From: Bartonella raoultii
GTDB lineage: Bacteria; Pseudomonadota; Alphaproteobacteria; Rhizobiales; Rhizobiaceae
DNA length: 49,033 nt
Direction: 5' to 3'
Assembly (NCBI RefSeq): GCF_019659805.1
Contig: NZ_JAIFRO010000008.1
Location: forward strand, 1-49,033
The first letter of the stretch is position 1. Every line of letters begins with the position of its first letter. Made by a program: the position numbers and the translations under genes. Of this stretch, positions 38,187 through 45,414 are shown piece after piece. The notes under the pieces were generated by a model that saw only the letters and a program-made list of their open reading frames with translations, had not been told where the DNA came from and did no database searches.

Positions 38187-38251
38187 AGTTTTCTAAATGT
38201 TTTTATACCTCTCACAGAAGCACTTTCATAATAGCAAGGAGATTTAGAGAT

Positions 38252-38680
38252 ATGGAATATACTTATCAAGCAAAATTTGAAACTGATCCAGATGGTGGTT
38301 TTGTTGTAACTTTTCCAGATGTACCAGAAGCAATAACAGCTGGGAAAAATAGAGCAGAGGCATTAGAGAATGCTGTTGAAGCGTTAGGGTTAGCATTACG
38401 TAGCTATCCAATGCGTGGTTTGCCTCTCCCTAAACCACAGCAGTATAAAGATCTTGTGGAGGTAACGGTGGATGCGTGGAATGCCCTTAAGTTGGCAGTG
38501 GTAGAAGCTTTCCATGAAGCGAATATTACAAAAACAGAATTAGCCAATCGTTTGGGTAAGAAAGAAACAGAAGCAAGACGCATTCTTGATCTCAATTATC
38601 CGACTAAGCTTCAAACGCTAGAGCAGGCACTGACTGTTCTTGGTAAGCAAGTCATTATTACAATCAAAGATGCAGCTTGA
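38252..38680 (+). CDS. hicB: HicB-like antitoxin, second copy
   Basis: A 142-residue HicB: YQAKFETDPDGGFVVTFPDV, EALENAVEALGLALRSYPMR, and a C-terminal helix-turn-helix (ITKTELANRLGKKETEARRI, then DLNYPTKLQTLEQALTVLGK). The start at 38252 has AAGGAGA upstream; the longer frame overlapping hicA is unlikely. Confidence 0.88.
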   Translation: MEYTYQAKFETDPDGGFVVTFPDVPEAITAGKNRAEALENAVEALGLALRSYPMRGLPLPKPQQYKDLVEVTVDAWNALKLAVVEAFHEANITKTELANRLGKKETEARRILDLNYPTKLQTLEQALTVLGKQVIITIKDAA

Positions 38681-38702
38681 TTTTCTCCTCTATTTAGATG
38701 CA

Positions 38703-39029
38703 TCAAGCAACTCCTGATAGTTTTTTAATCTTTCTGTTGATCTCATCAATGAGCGGTTCGTAATTGAGAACGCTTTTAGGTAACTCTCCACCGTATATCC
38801 ACGCTTTCACTTGCGCCTTGGTACTAAAATCCGCATTCTTTGGTATGGTGTAATACTGACCACCATCAAACTTTTCACATTCTCTTGTACCATCTTCATA
38901 TTCGTAGAGGTTATAAAAATACTCTGCTGCTCCATCTCCCCATGGAACATAACCAACAGCTGTTGCCACAAACTTTTTTTGCATGGGCGGTTTACGATTT
39001 GTTAAGAATAAATGTTTAAAAAACCCCAT
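38703..39029 (-). CDS. hypothetical protein
   Basis: Up to 108 residues (or 93 from MQKKFVATAVGYVPW). It contains GAAEYFYNLYEYEDGTRECE and KAQVKAWIYGGELPKSV. I recognise no family. It is at the end of the leftward early region and converges with the second hicAB. An inverted repeat lies 58 bases upstream of its start. Confidence 0.55.
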   Translation of the reverse strand: MGFFKHLFLTNRKPPMQKKFVATAVGYVPWGDGAAEYFYNLYEYEDGTRECEKFDGGQYYTIPKNADFSTKAQVKAWIYGGELPKSVLNYEPLIDEINRKIKKLSGVA

Positions 39030-39086
39030 ATCTTTTAATTCCAGTTTGCATTTTATCGCTATAGTCTATTTACCTTAAATTTAACT

Positions 39087-39147
39087 GTACAAAGCGTTTT
39101 GTAGTTTTACGTATCAAACATCAAAAAATTAAACAATCGCTTTGTAC
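39087..39147. repeat. perfect inverted repeat upstream of a hypothetical gene
   Basis: GTACAAAGCG (39087-39096) and CGCTTTGTAC (39138-39147) are exact complements with a 41-base AT-rich loop. They could be paired operator half-sites or a long hairpin in the leftward transcript. Confidence 0.6.
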
Positions 39148-39215
39148 GGTGCCTTTTTATCGATTTAAACGTATATCCATACAAATAGCATCTCTACTTT
39201 TCAACATTTTGCTAG

Positions 39216-39839
39216 CTAATCAATGGTTTTTATTATTCCTCCTATCCCACTTAAAACCTGTTCAAAATTGTGCTTTTGAATAATGCTAAGCGCTTTTGAA
39301 GCATCGCTTGCTTCTTGTGCTTTCAATGCCTTTTCACGGCTGTTCAAAACAGCTTTGCGTACAAGATTGGCTTTTCTCAAAAGGTTATCTTCCAAATCAC
39401 GACATAACCTCACAAGTTCACGCGTGCTCGGAAAAAACGTATCCGATAAACCGTCTATCTCATCACATAAAATCCGTTTAACTGCTGTCATTAGTGACCA
39501 TGCTGAAACTTTTTCTAAAGCCATTCCATAGGTTAATGCCATTCCCTCATGATCAGATTGTTGCGATATTTTTAAACCACATGACAGCATGCGAATAGCT
39601 TTGCCTATATCCTCTTTGCTTGCTTTCACTGCGAATAGCTCCTGCAACTGATCAGCAGCCTCTAAAGCAATCGCTTCCTGCTGTTTTGTTAATTGGCTGC
39701 CATCCTTCAAAACCAATGGGAACTCCTGTGGTGGTATCATCGCGTGAATGTGCTTCAAAGTATCCTCGATTTTCGATATCAAGGAGGCTGTCTGCGATAC
39801 GTTCCCCAATGCTTTTTTGCTTTTGAGTGTAATTTCCAT
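39216..39839 (-). CDS. hypothetical early-region protein
   Basis: A 207-residue helical protein (QQEAIALEAADQLQELFAVK, EKVSAWSLMTAVKRILCDEI, NLLRKANLVRKAVLNSREKA). The position after a DUF1376 protein suggests a replication accessory factor such as a helicase loader, but no motif proves it. Its first 60 codons overlap the preceding gene by 188 bases in another frame. A later ATG (about 39740) would shorten this overlap. Confidence 0.6.
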   Translation of the reverse strand: MEITLKSKKALGNVSQTASLISKIEDTLKHIHAMIPPQEFPLVLKDGSQLTKQQEAIALEAADQLQELFAVKASKEDIGKAIRMLSCGLKISQQSDHEGMALTYGMALEKVSAWSLMTAVKRILCDEIDGLSDTFFPSTRELVRLCRDLEDNLLRKANLVRKAVLNSREKALKAQEASDASKALSIIQKHNFEQVLSGIGGIIKTID

Positions 39840-40722
39840 AATTTTTACCTTGTTGATTAATTTCGTATTTTTTTGAATTTCTTATCCAGTTACGCCATGT
39901 TGCTTGCCAATCAGTTTTGGTTGCATTTGCTCCAGCTTTTGAACGCCAGTAATCTCGAAATTTTGCAATCTCGATTTTGATACGCTCTGGAGGCAACCCC
40001 TCTGCAAGTGCAAAATCGTAATTTGGTTCAAAATCAGCAGGGATACGACAGCCTCGATGAGCTTTCGCTTGTTTTGCTTTTTTCGGAACGCTTTCTTGCT
40101 CGTGAATGGGAGGTTGGTTTTCTACACCCGCTTCGATTTGTTCTGATTGGCTTTTGAGAGCATCATCCTCGATTGGCTCTTCAACCAAATCGTTCGTTTC
40201 TAAATTTTCAGAATTAATTTCTTTTTTTGCTAAAACGATAGTTTTAGTTTTTTTATTATAACTGTTATTGTTATTGTTAATGTGTTGTCGTGATGAAGTC
40301 ATCATGTTCTCATCATGACTTCGTGATGAATTCGTCGTGACTTCATCATGTTCTCTTGATGAGTTATCTTTCTGCTTATTTCTCCTAGTATTTGCGGCTT
40401 TTATAGCTTTTTCTGAAAGTCTACTTAAATTCTCATTGCAATTTTTTAATTCTTCTTCGACTTGTGCACTCCATAAATTTCCGTTTTCTAATTGAAGAAT
40501 TAATTTTTTTCGAATGAGTTTTTCTAATGACTTTTTAAAAGCTTGTACTGAGCAGCCAACAGCGCGTGCTAAAACAGAAGTGTCGTCATAAATTGGTTCC
40601 TCTGCTCGATACATAAAAGCAGTGAGAGTGCTATAAGTAGCTTTCTCTGCTGCATCAGTACCAGCAAAGTCCATAATCCATTCTTGATAAAAATTACGTA
40701 CCCAAGGCAATTTATTCGTCAT
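39652..40722 (-). CDS. DUF1376-type replication protein
   Basis: A 356-residue protein. The N-terminal DUF1376-like winged-helix part (about 1-90) reads LPWVRNFYQEWIMDFAGTDA and DDTSVLARAVGCSVQAFKKS. A low-complexity linker (about 110-165, SSRSHDENMM, NNNNNSYNKK) comes next. The C-terminal part holds FRDYWRSKAGANATKTDWQA then TWRNWIRNSKKYE, the usual end of phage replication initiators of this class. The linker DNA carries dense repeats that look like an origin, as in lambda O. It overlaps its upstream paralogue by 11 bases. Confidence 0.78.
   Translation of the reverse strand: MTNKLPWVRNFYQEWIMDFAGTDAAEKATYSTLTAFMYRAEEPIYDDTSVLARAVGCSVQAFKKSLEKLIRKKLILQLENGNLWSAQVEEELKNCNENLSRLSEKAIKAANTRRNKQKDNSSREHDEVTTNSSRSHDENMMTSSRQHINNNNNSYNKKTKTIVLAKKEINSENLETNDLVEEPIEDDALKSQSEQIEAGVENQPPIHEQESVPKKAKQAKAHRGCRIPADFEPNYDFALAEGLPPERIKIEIAKFRDYWRSKAGANATKTDWQATWRNWIRNSKKYEINQQGKNYGNYTQKQKSIGERIADSLLDIENRGYFEAHSRDDTTTGVPIGFEGWQPINKTAGSDCFRGC
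40230..40370. repeat. origin-like repeat cluster with AT-rich flank
   Basis: Between 40288 and 40360: TCATCATGTTCTC twice (40299-40311, 40343-40355), TCGTGATGAA twice (40288-40297, 40321-40330), and TGATGAAGTCA facing its inverse TGACTTCATCA (from 40338). A tract of T and A (about 40230-40285) flanks it. Dense iterons with an AT-rich flank inside a replication gene resemble a phage origin. Confidence 0.5.
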
Positions 40723-41032
40723 AGTTGCCCTCCTGCTCTTGAGTAAAAGCAGCTTCTTTTAATTCTTTTTCAACACGCGTATTCCACAACCCATCATCTG
40801 TCTCAATAAGTTTATCATTCCTTATGAGATATTCGACAATCGTTGCAAATTTTTTCTGCGAACAATTGCAAGCGCGTGCAAGCGTTCCAAAGTCTGTTTT
40901 AATTGGTGCTTTTTTATCATACATGCGAACGAGAAGCGTCATATAAGCCCCCCTTTGCTCCAATGTCATTCCATCTGTACCACTTATCCAGTCATACAAA
41001 TGGAATCTTATCCATGGCATACCATTAGACAT
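40712..41032 (-). CDS. short DUF1376-type protein
   Basis: A 106-residue protein with only the N-terminal DUF1376-like domain: MPWIRFHLYDWISGTDGMTL, EQRGAYMTLLVRMYDKKAPI, and LARACNCSQKKFATIVEYLI. It is a paralogue of the first 90 residues of the following gene. It could bind DNA or dimerise with the longer form. It overlaps the resolvase gene by 8 bases. Confidence 0.75.
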   Translation of the reverse strand: MSNGMPWIRFHLYDWISGTDGMTLEQRGAYMTLLVRMYDKKAPIKTDFGTLARACNCSQKKFATIVEYLIRNDKLIETDDGLWNTRVEKELKEAAFTQEQEGNYDE

Positions 41033-41501
41033 GCATACCCCCTTCTTTCTTTAAATATAAAATTGCCAAAGCATCTGCTTCGTTGTCATCTTTAGGCGCG
41101 TGTCCTTTTGCACGCATTGCCTTTATCATCTCTTCTTTCGACGCATTTCCTTTGCCCGTTGTTACTTTCTTAATCGTACCAACTGGAATGCCTTCATACG
41201 GTATCTGATGATGTTCACACCACGTCGTTAAGGTTGCTAACAAACCGCCATAAATATGCGCTGCATCAGTCCCCACATGCCGGCGTACCTCTTCAAAGTA
41301 CACGGCATCAATTTCATTTGCAGTCATCTTCATTTCAGTAAGCCATTGCTTAAAGCGTAAGTAACGCATACCACCGCCTTCAAAACGACGGGGCTGGAAA
41401 TTCATGACACCACTGATGATGTGATGATCTGCACCACAAATAGCCCAACCTGTCTTAGTGCCTAGATCAAGACAGAGAATGGTTTGTGTGTTAGTGATCA
41501 T
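41025..41501 (-). CDS. RuvC-like Holliday junction resolvase
   Basis: A 158-residue RuvC/RNase H-fold protein. Acidic active-site residues are D12 (CLDLGTKTGWA), E70 or E71 (VYFEEV), and D139/D143 (KDDNEADALAI). GTIKKVTTGKGNASKEEM is also typical. It would resolve branched DNA from replication or ERF/YqaJ recombination before packaging. Confidence 0.87.
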   Translation of the reverse strand: MITNTQTILCLDLGTKTGWAICGADHHIISGVMNFQPRRFEGGGMRYLRFKQWLTEMKMTANEIDAVYFEEVRRHVGTDAAHIYGGLLATLTTWCEHHQIPYEGIPVGTIKKVTTGKGNASKEEMIKAMRAKGHAPKDDNEADALAILYLKKEGGMHV

Positions 41502-41582
41502 AGTCCCCCCTTAAGGCTGTTGCCTATTTATCTGCACGCCATGATAAAGCGCATAGTCATGACTTTAAAAAAGTGGATTAAC

Positions 41583-42020
41583 TTACTTAGAAGATACACT
41601 GCATGCATTATCTATTAATTTGATTTCTTCTTTTCTTTTTTCGATGAGTTCATCCCTTAAGAAATTAAGCTTATTTTCAACTAAGGCTACAAACAAGATC
41701 AGCCCATTTAAGTGATAAAAAGATGACAACTCTTGAGAAAAATAATTATCAAACCAAGTTGTAAAAGCTTGCGTAAACACAGATAAAAACCATTGATTAA
41801 AATCATCATACGGCAATAATGGAAAATATTTTCTATCATCACGCGCAAAGATACTATGCAGCATACAGACAATAAAATCTTTTGATGGGGGATTTATGCT
41901 TATTTCAAAACATGCATCTTGAGGCGAACGGACACCATAATATATGTCTTCCTGTCCAATCTTATTAACAAGATCGATCAACTGAACTTTGCTTATAGAG
42001 ATCTGTGGTTCATTTATCAT
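41583..42020 (-). CDS. hypothetical protein after the Cro-like gene
   Basis: About 145 residues starting MINEPQISISKVQLIDLVNK. It contains aromatic-rich stretches (FARDDRKYFPLLPYDDFNQW) and a C-terminal charged helix (NFLRDELIEKRKEEIKLIDN). No family recognised. The ATG lies inside the 3' end of the cro-like ORF? No: it starts just after that stop at 42037. Position suggests an early regulator. Confidence 0.55.
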   Translation of the reverse strand: MINEPQISISKVQLIDLVNKIGQEDIYYGVRSPQDACFEISINPPSKDFIVCMLHSIFARDDRKYFPLLPYDDFNQWFLSVFTQAFTTWFDNYFSQELSSFYHLNGLILFVALVENKLNFLRDELIEKRKEEIKLIDNACSVSSK

Positions 42021-42036
42021 CTCTAATCTTTCTTCT

Positions 42037-42312
42037 TTAAACCTGTGAATTATGCTGTGGGTGTTTGTTATCAGCTGTAGTAAGTGGCACGCCCACCTCT
42101 TCAAGAGAGGGGCGTGGGTATAAATCGACATACCAGTCAACAGGACGAACAATACCATTGGTTGTCTTTTCAATCTTTAAGACAATTTCAGGCTCAGGAA
42201 ACCGCAAGCCGCGTAAATACCTGTTAATCGTACTCTGTGCTACGCCAACTTGCTTCCCAAATTCGGCTTGAGATAGTTTATTTCGTGTGAGATATGATTT
42301 CAATTTTTCCAT
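42037..42312 (-). CDS. Cro-like XRE regulator
   Basis: A 91-residue helix-turn-helix protein: MEKLKSYLTRNKLSQAEFGK and VGVAQSTINRYLRGLRFPEP. Divergent from the CI-like repressor with operators between, so it is the likely Cro. The ATG is 8 bases after its -10, giving a nearly leaderless mRNA. Confidence 0.83.
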   Translation of the reverse strand: MEKLKSYLTRNKLSQAEFGKQVGVAQSTINRYLRGLRFPEPEIVLKIEKTTNGIVRPVDWYVDLYPRPSLEEVGVPLTTADNKHPQHNSQV

Positions 42313-42320
42313 AACTCAAA

Positions 42321-42399
42321 TAAATACCATAAAAGACTTTTTAGTCAATAAAAAAATACCTTTATGGACTTTGTTAAATAAGCAGTCTTGGTGTAGGTT
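42321..42399. promoter_or_regulatory. cI-cro operator and divergent promoters
   Basis: Leftward: TTGACT (42343-42348) and TATTTA (42321-42326), spacer 16. Rightward: TTGTTA (42371-42376) and TAGGTT (42394-42399), spacer 17; the cI ATG is 6 bases later, so cI mRNA is probably leaderless, as from lambda PRM. CCATAAAAG (42327-42335) fills the cro spacer and its inverse CCTTTATGG (42359-42367) adjoins the cI -35: likely operators. Confidence 0.7.
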
Positions 42400-42405
42400 T
42401 AGAGC

Positions 42406-43059
42406 ATGCATATAATTAAAAAATTGAGGAAAGATTTGGGACTCACACAGGTGAAATTGGCTGAAAAAGCTGGTACCACGCAACCTCAAATAAAACGGCT
42501 TGAAAAAGGTGAGCGAAAATTAACCAAAGAGTGGGCGGAAAAGTTAGCACCACATCTTGGTGTAAAGCCGTTTAATCTTCTTTTCCCAGAAAACGAGGAA
42601 ATACATCCCATATCTAATGCTATTGGAATGATACCGGTGATAGGAAAAGTTGCTGCTAGCTCGTGGATGTCGGTCGAAGATATGGATTTTGGATTTGATG
42701 ACATAGAATATGTACCCAGCACCTCGAAATACCCAGCTCACTTTCAATTTGCTTTAAAAATCCAGGGCAACTGCCTTAACAAAATTGCTCGTGATGGTGA
42801 TCAACTTATTTGCGTAGACATAATAAAAGCCGGCATTAATGTGGAACCTAACGATCTCGTGATAGTTGAACGCAGCCGATTCAATGGTCAAATGATTGAG
42901 CGTACAGCTAAACGTATACGTCAAACTATTAGTGGATTTGAACTATGGCCTGAAAGTACTGAACCCAATCATCAAGAACCTATCAAAATAAATGGGGCAA
43001 CTGATGGAGAGGAGATTCGTATAGTTGGGAAAGTTCTTTGGATTTTAAGAAAACCCTGA
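42406..43059 (+). CDS. CI-like prophage repressor with S24 fold, catalytic Ser replaced
   Basis: A 217-residue repressor. XRE helix-turn-helix over about residues 8-58 (LTQVKLAEKAGTTQPQIKRL). LexA/S24-like C-domain over about 75-212 (IPVIGKVAAS, FALKIQGNCLNKIARDGDQL, VIVERSRFNGQMIERTAKRI). The usual G-D-S-M has become G-N-C-L, with Cys123 at the Ser position; Lys169 is kept. The cleavage region (VAASSW) has no Ala-Gly or Cys-Gly pair. It should hold lysogeny from the operator just upstream. Self-cleavage in SOS appears doubtful. Confidence 0.85.
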   Translation: MHIIKKLRKDLGLTQVKLAEKAGTTQPQIKRLEKGERKLTKEWAEKLAPHLGVKPFNLLFPENEEIHPISNAIGMIPVIGKVAASSWMSVEDMDFGFDDIEYVPSTSKYPAHFQFALKIQGNCLNKIARDGDQLICVDIIKAGINVEPNDLVIVERSRFNGQMIERTAKRIRQTISGFELWPESTEPNHQEPIKINGATDGEEIRIVGKVLWILRKP

Positions 43060-43078
43060 AAACAAAGGAGAAGCGGGA

Positions 43079-44134
43079 ATGGGGACAGTAGACGAGAGCT
43101 TAAAAATAATAGCTGATAAAGTCAAAAATCATTCAGATACTATGTTAACTGAAGAAGCGGTCAAAACAGCGGTCGTTTTACCGTTTCTGCGCGCACTTGG
43201 GTATGATATTTTCGATCCACTTGAAGTCATTCCCGAGTTTACTGCTGATGCCGTTGGTAAAAAAGGTGAAAAAGTTGACTATGCTATCCGTATAGACGGT
43301 GAGATACGTATTCTTTTTGAGTGCAAACCGATATCTTGCGAATTGAGTTCAAAGCATTTAAGTCAATTATATCGATACTTTAGTGTAACGAATGCTAAAT
43401 TCGCGATTTTGACAAATGGTCGATTTTTTCATTTTTACACAGATCTTGATGCTGCAAACAAGCTCGATAATAGGCCATTCCTTACTTTTGATGTAATAGA
43501 ATACAATACTGTGGTACTTACAGAGCTTAAAAAGTTTGAACGCTCAGCATTTAATATTGAAAATATATTGGTGACAGCTGAGCAACTCAAATATGTATCT
43601 GGAATAAAACAAAACATCCAAAAAGAAATAGAAAATCCGTCCGAAGGTTTTGTTCGTGTTGCTTGTGCGGATGTTTATGAAGGGCGCCTGACTGCTAATG
43701 TCTTAGAAATGCTCACAGGTGTTACTAAAAATGCGTTTCGCGAAGTAATATCTGATGCGGTAAAAAGTCGGCTTTCTAGCGCTTTACAAACAACAACTGA
43801 AACCGACAAGCAAGATAATATTGCTACATCTATTGGTAATGAACATGCCATAATAACGACCGAAGAGGAAGTTGAAGGCTTCATGATTGTCAAGGCAATT
43901 GCGCGCGAAGTTATTTCTGCCGACCGTATTGTTATCAGAGATGCAAAGTCGTACTGCGCTATTTTAATTGACAATAATAACAGAAAGCCGTTGGTTCGAC
44001 TGCACTTTAACAGAAAACGTAAGCAACTAGCCCTTTTCGATACTGATATTGATGAAAAAGTCGATATTGAAACGCTAGATAATATTTATGATTTTGCAGA
44101 CAGAATAAGAGAAACAGCAAAAAAATATTTATAA
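43079..44134 (+). CDS. HsdR N-terminal-like nuclease protein
   Basis: A 351-residue protein. Residues 20-150 resemble the N-terminal nuclease domain of type I restriction subunit HsdR: TEEAVKTAVVLPFLRALGYD and, for the PD-(D/E)XK core, D67 (KVDYAIRI), E81 and K83 (ILFECKP). It also has HLSQLYRYFSVTNAKFAILT. The C-terminal 80 residues (DRIVIRDAKSYCAILIDNNN) are a separate small domain. It follows cI by 19 bases, GGAG before the ATG, and would be expressed in the lysogen. A defence or exclusion role is inferred. Confidence 0.75.
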   Translation: MGTVDESLKIIADKVKNHSDTMLTEEAVKTAVVLPFLRALGYDIFDPLEVIPEFTADAVGKKGEKVDYAIRIDGEIRILFECKPISCELSSKHLSQLYRYFSVTNAKFAILTNGRFFHFYTDLDAANKLDNRPFLTFDVIEYNTVVLTELKKFERSAFNIENILVTAEQLKYVSGIKQNIQKEIENPSEGFVRVACADVYEGRLTANVLEMLTGVTKNAFREVISDAVKSRLSSALQTTTETDKQDNIATSIGNEHAIITTEEEVEGFMIVKAIAREVISADRIVIRDAKSYCAILIDNNNRKPLVRLHFNRKRKQLALFDTDIDEKVDIETLDNIYDFADRIRETAKKYL

Positions 44135-44157
44135 GATATTCTAACAACCTATGTATG

Positions 44158-44180
44158 CCCCGCTGAAGCGGGGTTTTTTT
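44158..44180 (+). terminator. intrinsic terminator after the cI operon
   Basis: CCCCGC (44158-44163), TGAA loop, GCGGGG (44168-44173), then seven T. Strong, classic terminator. Confidence 0.92.
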
Positions 44181-44542
44181 GTTCGTCCGCAGTTTTTATA
44201 AAAAACTACGGCGTTATCTACCCATCGATTGGCTCTGTCTGCACACTGCCCCAATTTTTCCTGCATATAAATTTCAAATACAGCTAACTGATTTATTTTT
44301 TTACGGGATACTAGAAAGTATCATGCCTCTACACTGAACGCTACAATACTCAAACCGATTCGTAATAAATATTAAAGTTCATTTATAAAAAAACCACTTT
44401 AGCATAAAATGGTTTGACCATAATAATCCTTTACGGTATATTCCTCTATAACAACATATCACGAAGAAGCAAAAGCCGATCTGGTGTAGATTAAATTACA
44501 TTAACACAAACAATTGCCAAGAGGCGTTGGGGAGGGGAAATT
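44181..44542. other. gene-free stretch before 44543
   Basis: No gene seen. It holds a perfect short inverted repeat AGTTTTT/AAAAACT (44191-44207) right after the terminator. The AT-rich remainder presumably contains the promoter for the next rightward operon, but I cannot single out one clear -35/-10 pair. Confidence 0.4.
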
Positions 44543-44917
44543 ATGGAAAAGCCAATTCTTATTAATTCCGATGAAATTTTATTAGTTGTCTACGATGATG
44601 ATCAACACATTGCAGAGTCAGGACCACTTGATGCAAGCCAAGTTCAGGAAATTATTGATGAGGCAGATGATGCAATACAAATCCTTCGCGTAAATCCTTC
44701 TGAGAATAGTTGTGAAGATATCTCTGAAGAAATCGCAGAAGCATATGTAGAAAAAAATATCGAGCGTCTCGATGAGGATAGTGAAGTTCATTACTTTATA
44801 CGCGAAAGTGATACCTACAATAGACTTTTAGACGATTTAGCACAGCAAAAATATGAAGATGAAGTCTATGGTACTTATGAAGAGCAGCACCGTTTGCGTC
44901 TTAGTGATGTGCTTTAA
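44543..44917 (+). CDS. acidic hypothetical protein
   Basis: A 124-residue, strongly acidic protein (VVYDDDQHIAESGPLDASQV, SCEDISEEIAEAYVEKNIER). GGAGGGGAAATT precedes the ATG. It resembles no family I know. High negative charge and small size are typical of DNA mimics and early phage inhibitors, but this is only a possibility. A terminator-like hairpin follows. Confidence 0.6.
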   Translation: MEKPILINSDEILLVVYDDDQHIAESGPLDASQVQEIIDEADDAIQILRVNPSENSCEDISEEIAEAYVEKNIERLDEDSEVHYFIRESDTYNRLLDDLAQQKYEDEVYGTYEEQHRLRLSDVL

Positions 44918-44926
44918 ATTTCTTAA

Positions 44927-44946
44927 GGGCGCATTTAAAAGCGCCC
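44927..44946 (+). terminator. hairpin after the acidic gene
   Basis: GGGCGC (44927-44932) pairs with GCGCCC (44941-44946), loop ATTTAAAA, followed by CCCTTTAAT. A moderate terminator. Confidence 0.6.
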
Positions 44947-44985
44947 CCTTTAATCTATCAATCTCCTATCAATATGAGGTCCATA

Positions 44986-45414
44986 ATGGAAAAGCTTATT
45001 GCTATTCAAAGTACTACAATAAGACAACAAACTGTTCAAACCGTTAGTGCTCGTGATTTACATACCTTTTTAGAAGTAAAAATCGAGTTTAGAAAGTGGA
45101 TAGCAAATTGTATTAAAGAATTTGGTCTTCGAGAAGATACCGATTTTGTGACGTCTACCAAAAAATTACCTTCACGTGGTGGTCCTTCTAAAGATTATGC
45201 TCTCACTTTAGATACAGCAAAACACATTGCCATTTGTGAACCTGGTCTCAAAGGTAAACAAGTGCGTGAATATTTTCTGAAATGCGAAAAAAAAGCAAAT
45301 TCAAAAATTGATTATTCAAATCCTGAAACATTAGAAAACTTCTTAAGACATTTAGAAGCGCAAATTAAGCACAATGAAAATGTTGTCACAAAAAATGGAG
45401 TGAAACATGCATAA
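44986..45414 (+). CDS. AntA-domain antirepressor, N-domain only
   Basis: A 142-residue protein with an AntA/AntB domain (VSARDLHTFLEVKIEFRKWI, GLREDTDFVTSTKKLPSRGG, ALTLDTAKHIAICEPG) and a short tail (YSNPETLENFLRHLEAQIKH). There is no KilAC domain. The next gene overlaps it by 8 bases. Unlike the cassette antirepressors it has no C4 leader. Confidence 0.8.
   Translation: MEKLIAIQSTTIRQQTVQTVSARDLHTFLEVKIEFRKWIANCIKEFGLREDTDFVTSTKKLPSRGGPSKDYALTLDTAKHIAICEPGLKGKQVREYFLKCEKKANSKIDYSNPETLENFLRHLEAQIKHNENVVTKNGVKHA

Noticed and set aside
44986..45414. C4 leader before the AntA gene
   Set aside because: Only a terminator hairpin is found; no a'/b' complementarity to the ribosome site region.
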